36,632 nt of DNA from Paracidovorax wautersii. GTDB taxonomy: Bacteria > Pseudomonadota > Gammaproteobacteria > Burkholderiales > Burkholderiaceae_C. The DNA lies in NCBI RefSeq assembly GCF_900113035.1, contig NZ_FONX01000013.1, positions 1 to 36,632 on the forward strand, written 5' to 3'. The notes under the pieces are model-generated. The model was given only the letters and a program-made list of their open reading frames with translations. It had not been told where the DNA came from and made no database searches. Of the stretch, positions 27,651-36,632 are shown piece after piece; positions within the stretch are counted from its first letter, which is position 1; every line of letters begins with the position of its first letter. Made by a program: the position numbers and the translations under genes.

Positions 27651-27880
27651 AATACCTGCTGCTGACCGTGATCCTGATGGTGGCCTGGGGCATCTGGCGC
27701 AACCACCAGCGCAGGACGGAAGCGCCGCCGGCACCGCACCGCCCACCGCCCGCCGCCCTGCCCATGGTGCAGATGGTGCCCTGCGCGCACTGCGGCATGC
27801 ATGTGCCGCAGTCCGAAGCCGTGCAGCGCGACGGGCACAGCTACTGCTCTGCAGCCCACGCGCAACGCGGCCCGGCCTGA
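27647..27880 (+). CDS. PP0621-family small membrane-anchored zinc-ribbon protein
   Basis: 77-aa protein with an N-terminal transmembrane helix (1-17, MKYLLLTVILMVAWGIW), a Pro/Arg-rich linker, and a treble-clef-like metal site built from C46-x2-C49 and C67 plus H71 (VPCAHCGMHVP, GHSYCSAAH). It starts within the ypjD stop (ATGA overlap) and stands 21 bases before pilS. This PP0621-type gene is a regular neighbour of pilS in beta- and gammaproteobacteria; the function is unknown. Confidence 0.85.
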   Translation: MKYLLLTVILMVAWGIWRNHQRRTEAPPAPHRPPPAALPMVQMVPCAHCGMHVPQSEAVQRDGHSYCSAAHAQRGPA

Positions 27881-27901
27881 CGGCCCCACGCGGTCCGCAA
27901 C

Positions 27902-29623
27902 ATGCTGACCTCCTTGCGCGCACGCCCGGCGGACGGCCCCTTCCTGCGACTCTGGCACGGCTTCCTCACCGGCCGCATCATGGTCGCGCTGGCCATCCTG
28001 TTCCTGCAGGGCCTGGGCATGGTGCTGAACCAGGGGAACGAGCCCGCGCCGCTGCTGCTCTGCCTGGCCTACCTCTGCGCGACGATCGCGCTGCGCATCT
28101 GGGCCCGGCAGGCCCCGCCCCCGGCGCACGCGGGGGCGCACTGGCTGCCCACCATCGGCGTGGACCTGGTCATGGTCGCGGCGCTGCAGGCCCTGCATGT
28201 GGGGCCGATGAACTTCGCGCCGCTCTTCGGCCTGCCGATTCTCATGGCCAGCATCCTGGGAACCCTCACCCTGGCGCTGGGCACGACGGCCTGCGCCACG
28301 CTGCTGTCGCTGGCCTGGGTGTGGTGGGTCGGCGACCGGGCGGGGGCCGACCTCACCCAGCGCTACCTGCAGGCCGCGCTCACCGGCACGGGCTATTTCA
28401 TCGCGGCCTATCTGGTGCATCAGCTCGCCACCCGCCTCACCAGCGTGCAGCAGGCAGCCCAGCTGAGCCAGATGGAGGCCCGGGCCCAGGAGGCCGTCAG
28501 CGCCCGCATCATCCAGAACCTGGCCGACGGCGTGCTGGTGCTGGACCGGAGCGACGTGGTGCGGATGGCCAACCCCGCGGCCGCGCAGCTGCTCGGCCAG
28601 CAGGCCGAGGCAGCGGCGCCGTTCCTGCTGTCGGGCTCGGCCGACTGGGCTTCCCTCGCCCAGATGGCGCAGCGAACGTTCGAACAGGGGCAGCCCCAGT
28701 CCGCCGATCTGGACATCCTCCAGGCCGGCGCCCGCCCGGTGGGCCTGCGGGTGCGCACCTGGCTCACCTCCGGCCCGCAGGGTTCGGACACGCCGGGCAG
28801 CGGCGGCAACAGCAACGGCGGCGAGCCGCTGTGCGTGATGTTCCTGCACGACCTGCGGGAGATGCAGGCCCGCCTGCGCACGGAAAAGCTCGCCGCCATG
28901 GGCCGCATGTCGGCCGCCGTGGCGCACGAGATCCGCAACCCGCTGGCAGCGATCGTGCAGGCCAATGCGCTGCTGGAGGAAGAGCTGACCGACCCGGCCC
29001 AGCAACGGCTGGCGCGCATGGTGCAGCAGAACGCCGACCGGCTCGCGCGCATCGCCGAAGAGGTGCTGGACATCGCGCGCGTGCAGCACCAGATCAGCCA
29101 CGCCCCCACGGCCCTGCTGGTGCTGGACGACGCCGTGGCGCAGATCGCGGCCGACTGGCAGTCCCAGGCGCCCGGCCGCCGCACGGCGCCGGTCCGCCTG
29201 GATACCCGGGGCGCGCAGGTCGAATTCGATGCCGAGCATCTGCGCCGGGTGCTGGTCAACCTGCTGGACAACGCCGTCCGCTACATGGGCACGCAGCCCG
29301 ATTCGCTGCAGCTCAGCACCCATGCCACCGAGCAGGGCCCGGCCAGCCTGCAGGTCTGGAGCGACGGCGCCCCGCTGGACAAATCGGTGGAGCGGCACCT
29401 GTTCGAGCCCTTCTTCTCGTCCGAGAGCCGCTCCAGCGGCCTGGGCCTCTACATCTGCCGCGAGCTGTGCCAGCGCCATGGCGCCTCCATCGGCTACCAG
29501 CGCGTGGCACGCGAAGTGCAAGGGCGCGGCATGGTGGGCGGCAACGCCTTCGTGGTCACCTTCCGACAGGCGATGCGGCCGGCTACCGGCGCGTCCACCC
29601 TGTTTGACACAATCATGGTCTGA
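27902..29623 (+). CDS. pilS: Type IV pilus sensor histidine kinase PilS
   Basis: 573-aa membrane kinase. Six predicted transmembrane helices occupy about residues 20-190; in Pseudomonas the PilS membrane part senses pilin. A PAS domain (about 205-320, IIQNLADGVLVLDRSDVVRMANPAAAQLLG) is followed by HisKA with phospho-acceptor H342 (AAVAHEIRNPLAAI) and HATPase with N-box LVNLLDNAVRY and a G-box SSGLGLYICRELCQRHG. It is followed 14 bases later by pilR, so the pair is cotranscribed. The PAS-to-HisKA interval holds a Gly/Ser/Asn-rich insert. It controls pilA expression in related organisms. Confidence 0.93.
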   Translation: MLTSLRARPADGPFLRLWHGFLTGRIMVALAILFLQGLGMVLNQGNEPAPLLLCLAYLCATIALRIWARQAPPPAHAGAHWLPTIGVDLVMVAALQALHVGPMNFAPLFGLPILMASILGTLTLALGTTACATLLSLAWVWWVGDRAGADLTQRYLQAALTGTGYFIAAYLVHQLATRLTSVQQAAQLSQMEARAQEAVSARIIQNLADGVLVLDRSDVVRMANPAAAQLLGQQAEAAAPFLLSGSADWASLAQMAQRTFEQGQPQSADLDILQAGARPVGLRVRTWLTSGPQGSDTPGSGGNSNGGEPLCVMFLHDLREMQARLRTEKLAAMGRMSAAVAHEIRNPLAAIVQANALLEEELTDPAQQRLARMVQQNADRLARIAEEVLDIARVQHQISHAPTALLVLDDAVAQIAADWQSQAPGRRTAPVRLDTRGAQVEFDAEHLRRVLVNLLDNAVRYMGTQPDSLQLSTHATEQGPASLQVWSDGAPLDKSVERHLFEPFFSSESRSSGLGLYICRELCQRHGASIGYQRVAREVQGRGMVGGNAFVVTFRQAMRPATGASTLFDTIMV

Positions 29624-29637
29624 CGCACCTCCGCCCC

Positions 29638-31128
29638 ATGACCGCTGCTGCCTCCATCCTCGTCATCGACGACGAGCCCGACCTGCGAACGCTCTACGAA
29701 CTGACCCTGCTGCGCGAGGGCTACCGGGTAGAGACCGCCTCCAGCGTGGCCGAGGCGCGCGCCCAGCTCGACGCCCGGCGCTTCGACGCCGTCATCACCG
29801 ACATGCGGCTGCCCGACGGCTTCGGCCTGGAGCTGCTGCAGGACCTGCGCAGCCAGAACCGCCGCGAACGCTGCGTGGTCATGACGGCCTACGGATCGGC
29901 CGAGAACGCCGTCGAGGCCCTGCGCTGCGGCGCCTTCGACTACCTGACCAAGCCGGTGGACCTGCGCCAGTTCCGCTCGGTGGTGGCCTCCGCGGTGCAG
30001 GACGCCGCACCGGCCGCACCACGCTTCGGCAGCCGCAGCGGCCCGGTGCCCCGCACCACGGGCACCGCCCAGAGCGATGGCCCCACCCAGGCTGTGGCGC
30101 TGCAGCGGCTGGTCGGCGAATCCGCCGCCATGCGCAGCGTCAAGCAGCGCATCGCCAAGGTCGCCCGCAGCATGGCGCCCGTGCTGATCCGGGGCGAATC
30201 CGGCACCGGCAAGGAACTGGTCGCGCGCGCCCTGCATGCCAGCAGCCAGCGCAGCAGCGGCCCGTGGGTGGCGGTGAACTGCAGCGCCATTCCGGAAAAC
30301 CTGCTCGAAGCCGAATTCTTCGGCGCCCGCAAGGGCTCCTACACCGGCGCCACGCAGGACCGCGACGGCTACTTCCAGGCAGCACGCGGGGGCACCCTAT
30401 TCCTGGACGAAATCGGCGACCTGCCGCTGGCGATGCAGTCCAAGCTGCTGCGCGCCATCCAGGAACGATCGGTGCGCCCCCTGGGCTCCACGCAGGAGGA
30501 AACGGTGGACGTGCGCATCCTCAGCGCCACCCACCGCGATCTGGCGGCCGACGTGCAGGCCGGGCAGTTCCGGCAGGATCTCTACTACCGCCTGAACGTG
30601 ATCGAGTTCCTGATCCCGCCGCTGCGCGAACGCCGCGAAGACCTGCCCGCACTGTGCGCGGCCCTGCTCGAACGCATCGCCCAGGAATCCGGCACGCCCG
30701 TGCCCCGGCTGACCAGTACCGCGCTGGAACGCATCGCCCGCTACCCCTTGAGCGGCAACGTGCGCGAACTGGAAAACCTGCTGCATCGCGCCGTGGCCCT
30801 GAGCGAGGGCGACGAGTTGCAGGTGGAGAACCCCGCATCGCCGGGCACCACGGACACGCCCATGCCCGCCGGCGTGTCGCCAGATACCGACAACGCCCAC
30901 GCCGACGGGGCAGGCACCTCCGCCGCGCCCCCCCTGCCCGCCGACCTGCAGGGCTGGCTGGATCAGCAGGAGCGGGACATCCTGGTACGCGCCCTGCGCG
31001 AGACGGGCTTCAACCGCACGGCGACCGCAGCCAAGCTGGGCATCAGCCTGCGCCAGATCCGCTACCGCATCGAGCGGCTGGACATCGCCATGCCCTCGGC
31101 CGGAGAAAGCGCTGACGATGCCGCCTGA
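29638..31128 (+). CDS. pilR: Type IV pilus sigma-54 response regulator PilR
   Basis: 496-aa NtrC-class activator. The receiver has acidic DDEPD and the phosphorylation site D55 (VITDMRLPDGFG). The AAA+ domain shows GESGTGKE and the sigma-54 contact loop GSYTGA (233-238), a close variant of the GSFTGA I recall for PilR of Pseudomonas. The DEIGDLPLAMQSKLLRAIQERSVRPLGS block is PilR-like. The C-terminal HTH (FNRTATAAKLGISLRQIRYRIERL) is the typical PilR end. The last 11 bases overlap ampD. The likely target, pilA, is not in the window. Confidence 0.94.
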   Translation: MTAAASILVIDDEPDLRTLYELTLLREGYRVETASSVAEARAQLDARRFDAVITDMRLPDGFGLELLQDLRSQNRRERCVVMTAYGSAENAVEALRCGAFDYLTKPVDLRQFRSVVASAVQDAAPAAPRFGSRSGPVPRTTGTAQSDGPTQAVALQRLVGESAAMRSVKQRIAKVARSMAPVLIRGESGTGKELVARALHASSQRSSGPWVAVNCSAIPENLLEAEFFGARKGSYTGATQDRDGYFQAARGGTLFLDEIGDLPLAMQSKLLRAIQERSVRPLGSTQEETVDVRILSATHRDLAADVQAGQFRQDLYYRLNVIEFLIPPLRERREDLPALCAALLERIAQESGTPVPRLTSTALERIARYPLSGNVRELENLLHRAVALSEGDELQVENPASPGTTDTPMPAGVSPDTDNAHADGAGTSAAPPLPADLQGWLDQQERDILVRALRETGFNRTATAAKLGISLRQIRYRIERLDIAMPSAGESADDAA

Positions 31129-31729
31129 GACCCGCCCCTCCACCGCCGCAGGGCAGCCCCACGATTCGCCCTTGTGGAACGGCGGCTGGTACCAGCCCGC
31201 CCTGCGCGAGCCCTCGCCCAACTTCGGCCCCCGGCCCGCAGGCGCCGTGCTGGACCTGATCGTCGTGCACTCCATCAGCCTGCCGCCCGGCGAATACGGT
31301 GGCCGGGCCATCCACCAGCTGTTCACCAACACCCTGGACTGGGACGCCCACCCCTACTACCAGGGCATCCGGGGCCTGGAGGTGTCGGCACATTTCCTGA
31401 TCCAGCGCAACGGCACGCTCTGGCAGTTCGTGGACTGCACGCAACGCGCCTGGCATGCCGGCCCCTCGGCCTACCGCGGCCGCAGCAACTGCAACGACGA
31501 CTCCATCGGCATCGAGCTGGAGGGACTGGAAGGCCTGGAGTTCGAACCCGCGCAATACGACCGCCTGGCGCAGCTGTGCCGCGACCTGGCCGAGCGCTTC
31601 CCCATCGCCCATGTCGCGGGGCACGAACACATCGCCCCCGGGCGCAAGCGGGACCCGGGCCCCGGGTTCGACTGGCGGCATCTGGCCCGCCAACTGGGCT
31701 GGCCAGAGGACAAGCTCCCGCCCGTCTGA
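31118..31729 (+). CDS. ampD: 1,6-anhydro-N-acetylmuramyl-L-alanine amidase AmpD
   Basis: 203-aa zinc amidase that cleaves the stem peptide from anhydro-muropeptides during cytoplasmic peptidoglycan recycling. The zinc ligands fit the family: H51 (IVVHSISLPPGEYGG), H169 and D179 (AGHEHIAPGRKRDPGPGFDW), with the 10-residue interval of E. coli H154/D164. The start overlaps the pilR stop by 11 bases, so translation is probably coupled to pilR. Its loss derepresses ampC-type beta-lactamases where AmpR is present; none is seen here. Confidence 0.94.
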   Translation: MPPETRPSTAAGQPHDSPLWNGGWYQPALREPSPNFGPRPAGAVLDLIVVHSISLPPGEYGGRAIHQLFTNTLDWDAHPYYQGIRGLEVSAHFLIQRNGTLWQFVDCTQRAWHAGPSAYRGRSNCNDDSIGIELEGLEGLEFEPAQYDRLAQLCRDLAERFPIAHVAGHEHIAPGRKRDPGPGFDWRHLARQLGWPEDKLPPV

Positions 31730-31899
31730 GCCGGCCCGAGCCCTGCCGCTCACGGCGGACGCGACAAAAAAACCTTATTCGCCCGGAAGGCGCCGAAGTG
31801 CTGCGAGAATAGCGCCCCCGCGGACGGTTCGCCCCGTCTTTCCGGCCTCGGCACAGGCATGTTTCCTGATTCCGGCGAACGGCACGTTACAGGCACGAG

Positions 31900-31915
31900 A
31901 CACCATAGGTAGTGT
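31900..31915. promoter_or_regulatory. NrdR box 1
   Basis: ACACCATAGGTAGTGT: palindromic, 13 of 16 positions agree with the NrdR consensus ACACWATATATWGTGT. It lies just upstream of the -35 element of the nrdA promoter. Confidence 0.78.
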
Positions 31916-31916
31916 C

Positions 31917-31945
31917 TTGCGCCCTCCCCAGACCCCAGATATAGT
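31917..31945 (+). promoter_or_regulatory. nrdA promoter
   Basis: TTGCGC (31917-31922, weak -35), a 17-base spacer and TATAGT (31940-31945, five of six to -10). Transcription would start near 31952, giving a leader of about 90 bases. NrdR box 2 covers the -10 element, consistent with repression. Confidence 0.6.
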
Positions 31946-31947
31946 GT
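31932..31947. promoter_or_regulatory. NrdR box 2
   Basis: ACCCCAGATATAGTGT: 13 of 16 positions agree with the NrdR consensus. Box-to-box distance is 32 bases, three helical turns, as seen for tandem NrdR boxes in other bacteria. Confidence 0.78.
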
Positions 31948-32040
31948 GGCACGGCACTCGCTGCCCCTGCCTTTTTCTTGTGCGATGCGGCAATCCACGC
32001 CCGCGTCGCCCCTTCCCCGTACAGCTCCTGAGAGGACCCG

Positions 32041-34977
32041 ATGCAAGCTGCGCTCAATACCCCATCCCTTGACGTCAACCGGACGCAAGCCCCGTCCGAA
32101 GCCGACGCCTCCAGCGGCATGCCGAGCCTGAACACGCTGTCCCACTACCAGACCATCCGCCGCAACGGCGCCGTCGTTCCGTTCGAGCCGCAGAAGATCG
32201 CCGTGGCCCTGATGAAGGCCTTCCTGGCCGTGCACGGCACGCAGGGCGCTGCTTCGGCCAGCGTGCGCGAGACGGTGGACGCCCTGACCCAGGCGGTGGT
32301 GCGCGGCCTGATCCGCTCGCGTCCCCAGGGCGGCACCTTCCACATCGAAGACGTGCAAGACCAGGTCGAACTCGGCCTGATGCGCGGCGGCCACCACGAA
32401 GTCGCCCGCGCCTACGTGCTCTACCGTGAACGCCGCGCGCAAGAGCGCGTCCACCAGCAAGAGAAGCTGGCTCCCGCCATGCCGGCTCTGCGCGTGATCG
32501 ACAACGGCCAGCGCGTGGACCTGGACATCCTGCGCCTGCACCAGCTGATCGAATCGGCCTGCTCGGGCCTGGGCGCCGACATCCACGCCGCGCCCATCGT
32601 GTCGGAAACCATGCGCAACCTGTACGACGGCGTGCCCATGGACGAGGTCTACAAGGCTTCCATCCTCGCGGCCCGCACGCTGATCGAGAAGGACCCCGAC
32701 TACACCTACGCCACCGCCCGCCTGCTGCTGCACACCATCGTGCGCGAAGTGCTGGGCCGCGACGTGGTGCCTGCCGAAATGAGCGCGGCCTATGCCTCCT
32801 ACTTCCCCGAATTCATCCAGAAGGGCGTGGACAACGAACTGCTGGACCCGCGCCTGCTCGAGTTCGACCTGGACCGCCTGGGCAAGGCGCTGAACGCGCA
32901 GCGCGACCAGCAGTTCGACTACCTCGGCCTGCAGACCCTGTACGACCGCTACTTCCTGCACGTGCGCAAGACGCGCATCGAACTGCCGCAGGCCTTCTTC
33001 ATGCGCGTGGCCATGGGCCTGTCGCTCAACGAAGCCGACCGCGAAGCCCGCGCCATCGAGTTCTATGAAGTGCTGTCCTCGTTCGACTTCATGTCGAGCA
33101 CGCCCACGCTCTTCAACAGCGGCACGCTGCGTTCGCAGCTCTCGTCCTGCTACCTGACCACGGTGCCCGACGACCTCGACGGCATCTACGAATCCATCAA
33201 GGAAAACGCCCTGCTCTCCAAGTTCGCGGGCGGCCTGGGCAACGACTGGACCCGCGTGCGCGCCCTGGGCTCGCACATCAAGGGCACGAACGGCGAATCG
33301 CAGGGCGTGGTGCCCTTCCTCAAGGTCGTGAACGACACGGCCGTGGCCGTGAACCAGGGCGGCAAGCGCAAGGGCGCGGTCTGCACCTACCTGGAAACCT
33401 GGCATCTGGACATCGAAGAGTTTCTGGAGCTGCGCAAGAACACCGGCGACGACCGCCGCCGCACGCACGACATGAACACGGCCAACTGGATCCCCGACCT
33501 GTTCATGCGCCGCGTGATGGAAAAGGGCACCTGGACGCTGTTCTCGCCCTCCTCCGTGCCCGACCTGCACGACCTGTTCGGCTCCGCCTTCGAGAAGGCC
33601 TACGTCGCCTACGAAGAGAAGGCCGCGCGCGGCGAGATCAAGCCCTCGCGCACCATCCAGGCGACCGACCTGTGGCGCAAGATCCTCACGATGCTGTTCG
33701 AGACCGGCCATCCCTGGATCACGTTCAAGGACGCCTGCAACGTGCGCTCGCCCCAGCAGCACGCCGGCGTGGTGCACTCGTCCAACCTCTGCACCGAGAT
33801 CACGCTCAACACCAGCGACACCGAAACCGCGGTCTGCAACCTCGGCTCGGTCAACCTGATGCGCCATCTGAAGGACGGCGCGAACGGCAAGGAACTCGAC
33901 CACGCCAAGCTGCGCAAGACCATCTCCACGGCCATGCGCATGCTCGACAACGTGATCGACATCAACTACTACGCCGTCGAGAAGGCCCGCACGTCCAACA
34001 TGCGCCACCGCCCGGTGGGCCTGGGCCTGATGGCCTTCCAGGACAGCCTGTATGAACTGCGCGTGCCCTACGCCTCCGAAGCCGCGGTCGAATTCGCCGA
34101 CCGCTCGATGGAAGCCATCTGCTACTACGCCTACTGGGCATCGACCGAACTGGCCAAGGAACGCGGCCGCTACGAAAGCTACACCGGCTCGCTGTGGGAC
34201 CGCGGCATCCTGCCGATCGACAGCCTGAACCTGCTGGAAGAAGCGCGCGGCGGCTACGTGGAAGTGGACCGCTCGTCCACGCTCGACTGGGATGCCCTGC
34301 GCAAGAAGATCGCCCAGGACGGCATGCGCAACTCCAACTGCGTGGCCATCGCGCCCACCGCCACGATCTCCAACATCGTCGGCGTCGATGCCTCCATCGA
34401 GCCCTCGTTCGGCAACCTGTCCGTCAAGTCCAACCTGTCGGGCGAGTTCACCGTCATCAACGGCTACCTGGTGCGCGACCTCAAGCGCCTGGGCCTGTGG
34501 GACGACGTGATGGTCATGGACCTCAAGCACTTCAAGGGCTCGCTGCACTCCATCGACCGCGTGCCGCAGGAAGTGAAGGCGCTCTACTCCACCGCCTTCG
34601 AAGTGGCGCCCACCTGGCTGGTGGAAGCCGCATCGCGCCGCCAGAAGTGGATCGACCAGGCGCAGAGCCTGAACATCTACATGGCCGGCGCCTCGGGCAA
34701 GAAGCTCGACGAGACCTACAAGCTCGCCTGGGTGCGCGGCCTCAAGACCACGTACTACCTGCGCACGCAGAGCGCGACGCACGTCGAGATGAGCACGGTG
34801 AACACGCGCCAGCTGAACTCCGTGGCCTCCGGCAGCGAAGGCTCGGCACCGGCTGCAGCAGCCCCGAGCGCGCTCGAAGCCGCAGCCGCCGCAGCGCAGG
34901 CCCAGGCCGCCGCACTGCCGGCCACCGACGTCAAGTTCTGCGCCATCGACGACCCTACCTGCGAAGCCTGCCAGTGA
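32041..34977 (+). CDS. nrdA: Class Ia ribonucleoside-diphosphate reductase alpha subunit
   Basis: 978-aa catalytic subunit that makes dNDPs from NDPs. An ATP-cone (about 37-137) carries the overall activity switch, and a second, probably degenerate cone lies at about 148-240; this double-cone design is as in Pseudomonas aeruginosa NrdA and explains the length versus E. coli (761 aa). The active-site cysteines are C370 (SQLSSCYL), C584 (SNLCTEI, the thiyl-radical site with its conserved Asn and Glu) and C599 (AVCNLGS). The C-terminal shuttle pair is C974/C977 (CEACQ). GAGAGGA lies four bases before the ATG. Confidence 0.97.
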   Translation: MQAALNTPSLDVNRTQAPSEADASSGMPSLNTLSHYQTIRRNGAVVPFEPQKIAVALMKAFLAVHGTQGAASASVRETVDALTQAVVRGLIRSRPQGGTFHIEDVQDQVELGLMRGGHHEVARAYVLYRERRAQERVHQQEKLAPAMPALRVIDNGQRVDLDILRLHQLIESACSGLGADIHAAPIVSETMRNLYDGVPMDEVYKASILAARTLIEKDPDYTYATARLLLHTIVREVLGRDVVPAEMSAAYASYFPEFIQKGVDNELLDPRLLEFDLDRLGKALNAQRDQQFDYLGLQTLYDRYFLHVRKTRIELPQAFFMRVAMGLSLNEADREARAIEFYEVLSSFDFMSSTPTLFNSGTLRSQLSSCYLTTVPDDLDGIYESIKENALLSKFAGGLGNDWTRVRALGSHIKGTNGESQGVVPFLKVVNDTAVAVNQGGKRKGAVCTYLETWHLDIEEFLELRKNTGDDRRRTHDMNTANWIPDLFMRRVMEKGTWTLFSPSSVPDLHDLFGSAFEKAYVAYEEKAARGEIKPSRTIQATDLWRKILTMLFETGHPWITFKDACNVRSPQQHAGVVHSSNLCTEITLNTSDTETAVCNLGSVNLMRHLKDGANGKELDHAKLRKTISTAMRMLDNVIDINYYAVEKARTSNMRHRPVGLGLMAFQDSLYELRVPYASEAAVEFADRSMEAICYYAYWASTELAKERGRYESYTGSLWDRGILPIDSLNLLEEARGGYVEVDRSSTLDWDALRKKIAQDGMRNSNCVAIAPTATISNIVGVDASIEPSFGNLSVKSNLSGEFTVINGYLVRDLKRLGLWDDVMVMDLKHFKGSLHSIDRVPQEVKALYSTAFEVAPTWLVEAASRRQKWIDQAQSLNIYMAGASGKKLDETYKLAWVRGLKTTYYLRTQSATHVEMSTVNTRQLNSVASGSEGSAPAAAAPSALEAAAAAAQAQAAALPATDVKFCAIDDPTCEACQ

Positions 34978-34984
34978 TCGCCGC

Positions 34985-35025
34985 CACGCGTTGCGGCGCC
35001 GGAAAAACCGGTGCTGCAACGCGTG
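34985..35025 (+). repeat. Long hairpin in the nrdA-nrdB intercistronic region
   Basis: Arms 34985-35002 and 35008-35025, 18 bases each, with loop AAAAA. Sixteen positions pair normally and two as G-U in plus-strand RNA (CACGCGTTGC / GCAACGCGTG outer part), so the whole stem can close. No T-run follows. It begins seven bases after the nrdA stop and may stabilise or process the mRNA. Confidence 0.7.
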
Positions 35026-35059
35026 TGTCGTAGAGCAACAAATCACGGCAGCACCCCGT

Positions 35060-35086
35060 GCAGCGCTTTTCATTTTGCAGCGCTGC
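35060..35086 (+). repeat. Second hairpin upstream of nrdB
   Basis: GCAGCGCT (35060-35067) pairs with AGCGCTGC (35079-35086) around an 11-base T-rich loop. It lies just before the possible nrdB -10 element. Role unknown. Confidence 0.45.
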
Positions 35087-35095
35087 TTCCATAAT
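35067..35095 (+). promoter_or_regulatory. Possible separate nrdB promoter
   Basis: TTTTCA (35067-35072, four of six), a 17-base spacer and CATAAT (35090-35095, five of six). Initiation near 35102 would leave a leader of about 12 bases. Evidence is hexamer similarity only. Confidence 0.35.
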
Positions 35096-35113
35096 CAGAG
35101 CACTGGAAAATCT

Positions 35114-36289
35114 ATGCTGTCCTGGGACGAAGAAGTCAAGCCCTCATCGCAAAAACCAACGGACGGTGGCCTGCCCGGCTACCGCCCCGCAGCGCCTTCG
35201 CCGGCAGCCTTCCAGGGTGCTGCCGCAACGCAGCCGAGCCTGTCGGCCGAAGCCTCCGCAGCCGCCGAGCACCGCCGCGTCAAGGCATCGGACAAGCGCA
35301 TCATCAACGGCCAGACCGACGTGAACCAGCTGGTTCCGTTCAAGTACAAGTGGGCCTGGGAAAAGTACCTGGCCACCTGCGCCAACCACTGGATGCCGCA
35401 AGAGGTCAACATGACCCGCGACATCGCGCTCTGGAAAGACCCGAACGGCCTGACCGAGGACGAGCGCCGCATCGTCAAGCGCAACCTCGGCTTCTTCGTG
35501 ACGGCCGACTCGCTGGCCGCCAACAACATCGTGTTGGGCACGTACCGCCACATCACCGCGCCCGAATGCCGCCAGTTCCTGCTGCGCCAGGCCTTCGAGG
35601 AAGCGATCCACACGCACGCCTACCAGTACATCGTCGAATCGCTGGGCCTGGACGAGAGCGAGATCTTCAACGCCTACAACGAGGTCGAGTCCATCCGCCA
35701 GAAGGACCAGTTCCTGATCCCCTTCATCGAAGCGATCATGGACCCCGAGTTCAAGACCGGCACGCCCGAGACCGACCAGACCCTGCTGAAGTCGCTGATC
35801 GTCTTCGCCTGCCTGATGGAAGGCCTGTTCTTCTACGTCGGCTTCACGCAGATCCTCGCGCTGGGCCGCCAGAACAAGATGACCGGCGCCGCCGAGCAGT
35901 ACCAGTACATCCTGCGCGACGAATCGATGCACTGCAATTTCGGCATCGACCTGATCAACCAGCTGAAGCTGGAGAACCCGCACCTCTGGACGACGGAGTT
36001 CAAGGACGAGATCAAGGCCCTGTTCATGAAGGCCGTCGAACTGGAATACCAGTACGCCGAAGACACCATGCCCCGCGGCGTGCTGGGCATGAACGCATCG
36101 ATGTTCAAGGGCTACCTGCGCTACATCGCCAACCGCCGTGCCACGCAGATCGGCCTGGAAGCGCTGTTCCCGAACGAAGAGAACCCATTCCCCTGGATGA
36201 GCGAGATGATCGACCTGAAGAAGGAACGCAACTTCTTCGAGACGCGCGTCATCGAGTACCAGTCCGGCGGCGCGCTGTCCTGGGACTGA
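35114..36289 (+). CDS. nrdB: Class Ia ribonucleoside-diphosphate reductase beta subunit
   Basis: 391-aa radical-generating subunit with a diiron centre and tyrosyl radical. Ligands E163 and H166 and radical tyrosine Y170 are visible in [11 protein letters not shown], equivalent to E. coli E115/H118/Y122. The second half of the iron site is in [13 protein letters not shown]. The helix start [13 protein letters not shown] holds the first aspartate. The first 55 residues (Pro/Ala-rich) are a flexible N-terminal extension. The start at 35114 (MLSWDEEV) is the conserved beginning; the C-terminus SGGALSWD binds NrdA. It lies 136 bases after nrdA, with two hairpins between. Confidence 0.97.
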   Translation: MLSWDEEVKPSSQKPTDGGLPGYRPAAPSPAAFQGAAATQPSLSAEASAAAEHRRVKASDKRIINGQTDVNQLVPFKYKWAWEKYLATCANHWMPQEVNMTRDIALWKDPNGLTEDERRIVKRNLGFFVTADSLAANNIVLGTYRHITAPECRQFLLRQAFEEAIHTHAYQYIVESLGLDESEIFNAYNEVESIRQKDQFLIPFIEAIMDPEFKTGTPETDQTLLKSLIVFACLMEGLFFYVGFTQILALGRQNKMTGAAEQYQYILRDESMHCNFGIDLINQLKLENPHLWTTEFKDEIKALFMKAVELEYQYAEDTMPRGVLGMNASMFKGYLRYIANRRATQIGLEALFPNEENPFPWMSEMIDLKKERNFFETRVIEYQSGGALSWD

Positions 36290-36474
36290 TCACCATTCCG
36301 GTATTCCAGGCCATGCAACTTCTTCCACGCCCCGTGTCAGCGCTCCCCGCAGGAGCGCGGCGCCTGGGGCGTTCCCGCGTTCGTGCGCATGGGACACAGG
36401 CCCGTGCGCATGGATCGCCGAGTGCCCAATGCAGGCATGAGGTGCTCTTCGTCAATTGACCCAAGGAGAAAATG

Positions 36475-36632
36475 ATGGCAACTGCGAAAAAACCGGCCAC
36501 CCAGAAGGCCGCTACCACCAAGGCGTCCACCACCAAGAAGGTGACGGCCGAGAAGAAGACCACGGCCGCCACGGCAACCACCGCCAAGAAGGCCGCTGCT
36601 GCTCCCAAGGCCGCAGCCACCACCAAGAAGGC
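36475..36632 (+). CDS. Histone H1-like lysine/alanine-rich DNA-binding protein (partial)
   Basis: The first 52 codons are present; the gene runs off the window. The sequence is dominated by Lys, Ala and Thr in repeated AAT-TKK and AKKAAA units, without hydrophobic core, like bacterial histone H1-like proteins that compact DNA (AlgP/HctB type). AAGGAG lies six bases before the ATG at 36475; an ATG directly upstream (36472) would be too close to it. Low complexity prevents finer classification. The 185-base gap after nrdB holds a GCGCTCC/GGAGCGC hairpin (near 36338-36356) without a T-run. Confidence 0.8.
   Translation, partial: MATAKKPATQKAATTKASTTKKVTAEKKTTAATATTAKKAAAAPKAAATTKK

Larger units (their letters stand above)
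31730..32040. other. 311-bp intergenic region between ampD and nrdA
   Basis: No gene is evident. The first 160 bases contain an A7 tract near 31765 and no clear terminator for ampD. The second half contains the nrdA promoter with two NrdR-like boxes. A leader of about 90 bases precedes nrdA and ends in a good Shine-Dalgarno (GAGAGGA). Confidence 0.6.

Noticed and set aside
31750-35073. 1107-codon open frame on the minus strand opposite nrdA
   Set aside because: nrdA is certain from its conserved motifs. The opposite frame is Val/His/Ala-rich with no recognisable domain, an effect of strong third-position GC bias.
36375-36420. Short direct repeat GTGCGCATGG between nrdB and the H1-like gene
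   Set aside because: Two ten-base copies in GC-rich DNA with no further structure; likely chance.

Overview
The window is a high-GC chromosomal segment whose gene content and gene orders (dusB-fis-purH, ffh/ypjD, pilS-pilR-ampD, nrdA-nrdB followed by a histone H1-like gene, glrK-qseG-glrR) fit a betaproteobacterium of the Comamonadaceae, most like Acidovorax. The taxon is inferred from gene order and protein style, with no database search.

Layout. Positions 1-1442 are a complete IS3-family (IS150-group) insertion sequence with 24-bp terminal inverted repeats and a -1 frameshift site; the window opens at its left end. Next come a small orphan coiled-coil ORF in AT-richer DNA (1455-1700) and the minus-strand operon dusB-fis-purH (1875-4857). 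Positions 5034-10052 hold a YqaA-type membrane protein, an OprB-type sugar porin, a cysteine-free CsoR/RcnR-type regulator, and the membrane PQQ glucose dehydrogenase Gcd. The porin, regulator and Gcd look like a periplasmic glucose uptake/oxidation group. Positions 10284-17183 carry ychF, a MOSC protein, a UbiH-family monooxygenase, a DsbC-type disulfide isomerase, an M61 peptidase and an enoyl-CoA hydratase. A tRNA-Met gene with its own promoter and terminator follows.

Positions 17405-22933 hold a small exported protein, miaB, and the glrK-qseG-glrR operon (histidine kinase, lipoprotein, sigma-54 response regulator). Directly downstream is opgH, the osmoregulated periplasmic glucan glucosyltransferase. 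Between glrR and opgH I see two copies of the palindrome TGTCGC-N6-GCGACA (one perfect, one with one mismatch), an IHF-like site, and a near-consensus -24/-12 sigma-54 promoter. The palindrome contains the TGTC-N10-GACA motif known for E. coli GlrR. This is the strongest new hypothesis here: GlrR switching on opgH through sigma-54, which links envelope sensing to periplasmic glucan synthesis.

Positions 25385-31729 hold ffh, divergent ypjD, a PP0621-family zinc-ribbon protein, pilS-pilR (type IV pilus control) and ampD. Positions 31730-36289 hold class Ia ribonucleotide reductase nrdA-nrdB, preceded by two NrdR-like boxes 32 bp apart that overlap a promoter; a long 18-bp-stem hairpin lies between nrdA and nrdB. 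The window ends inside a lysine/alanine-rich histone H1-like gene. I see no CRISPR array, prophage or rRNA. The remaining very long ORFs on opposite strands are GC-driven shadows.
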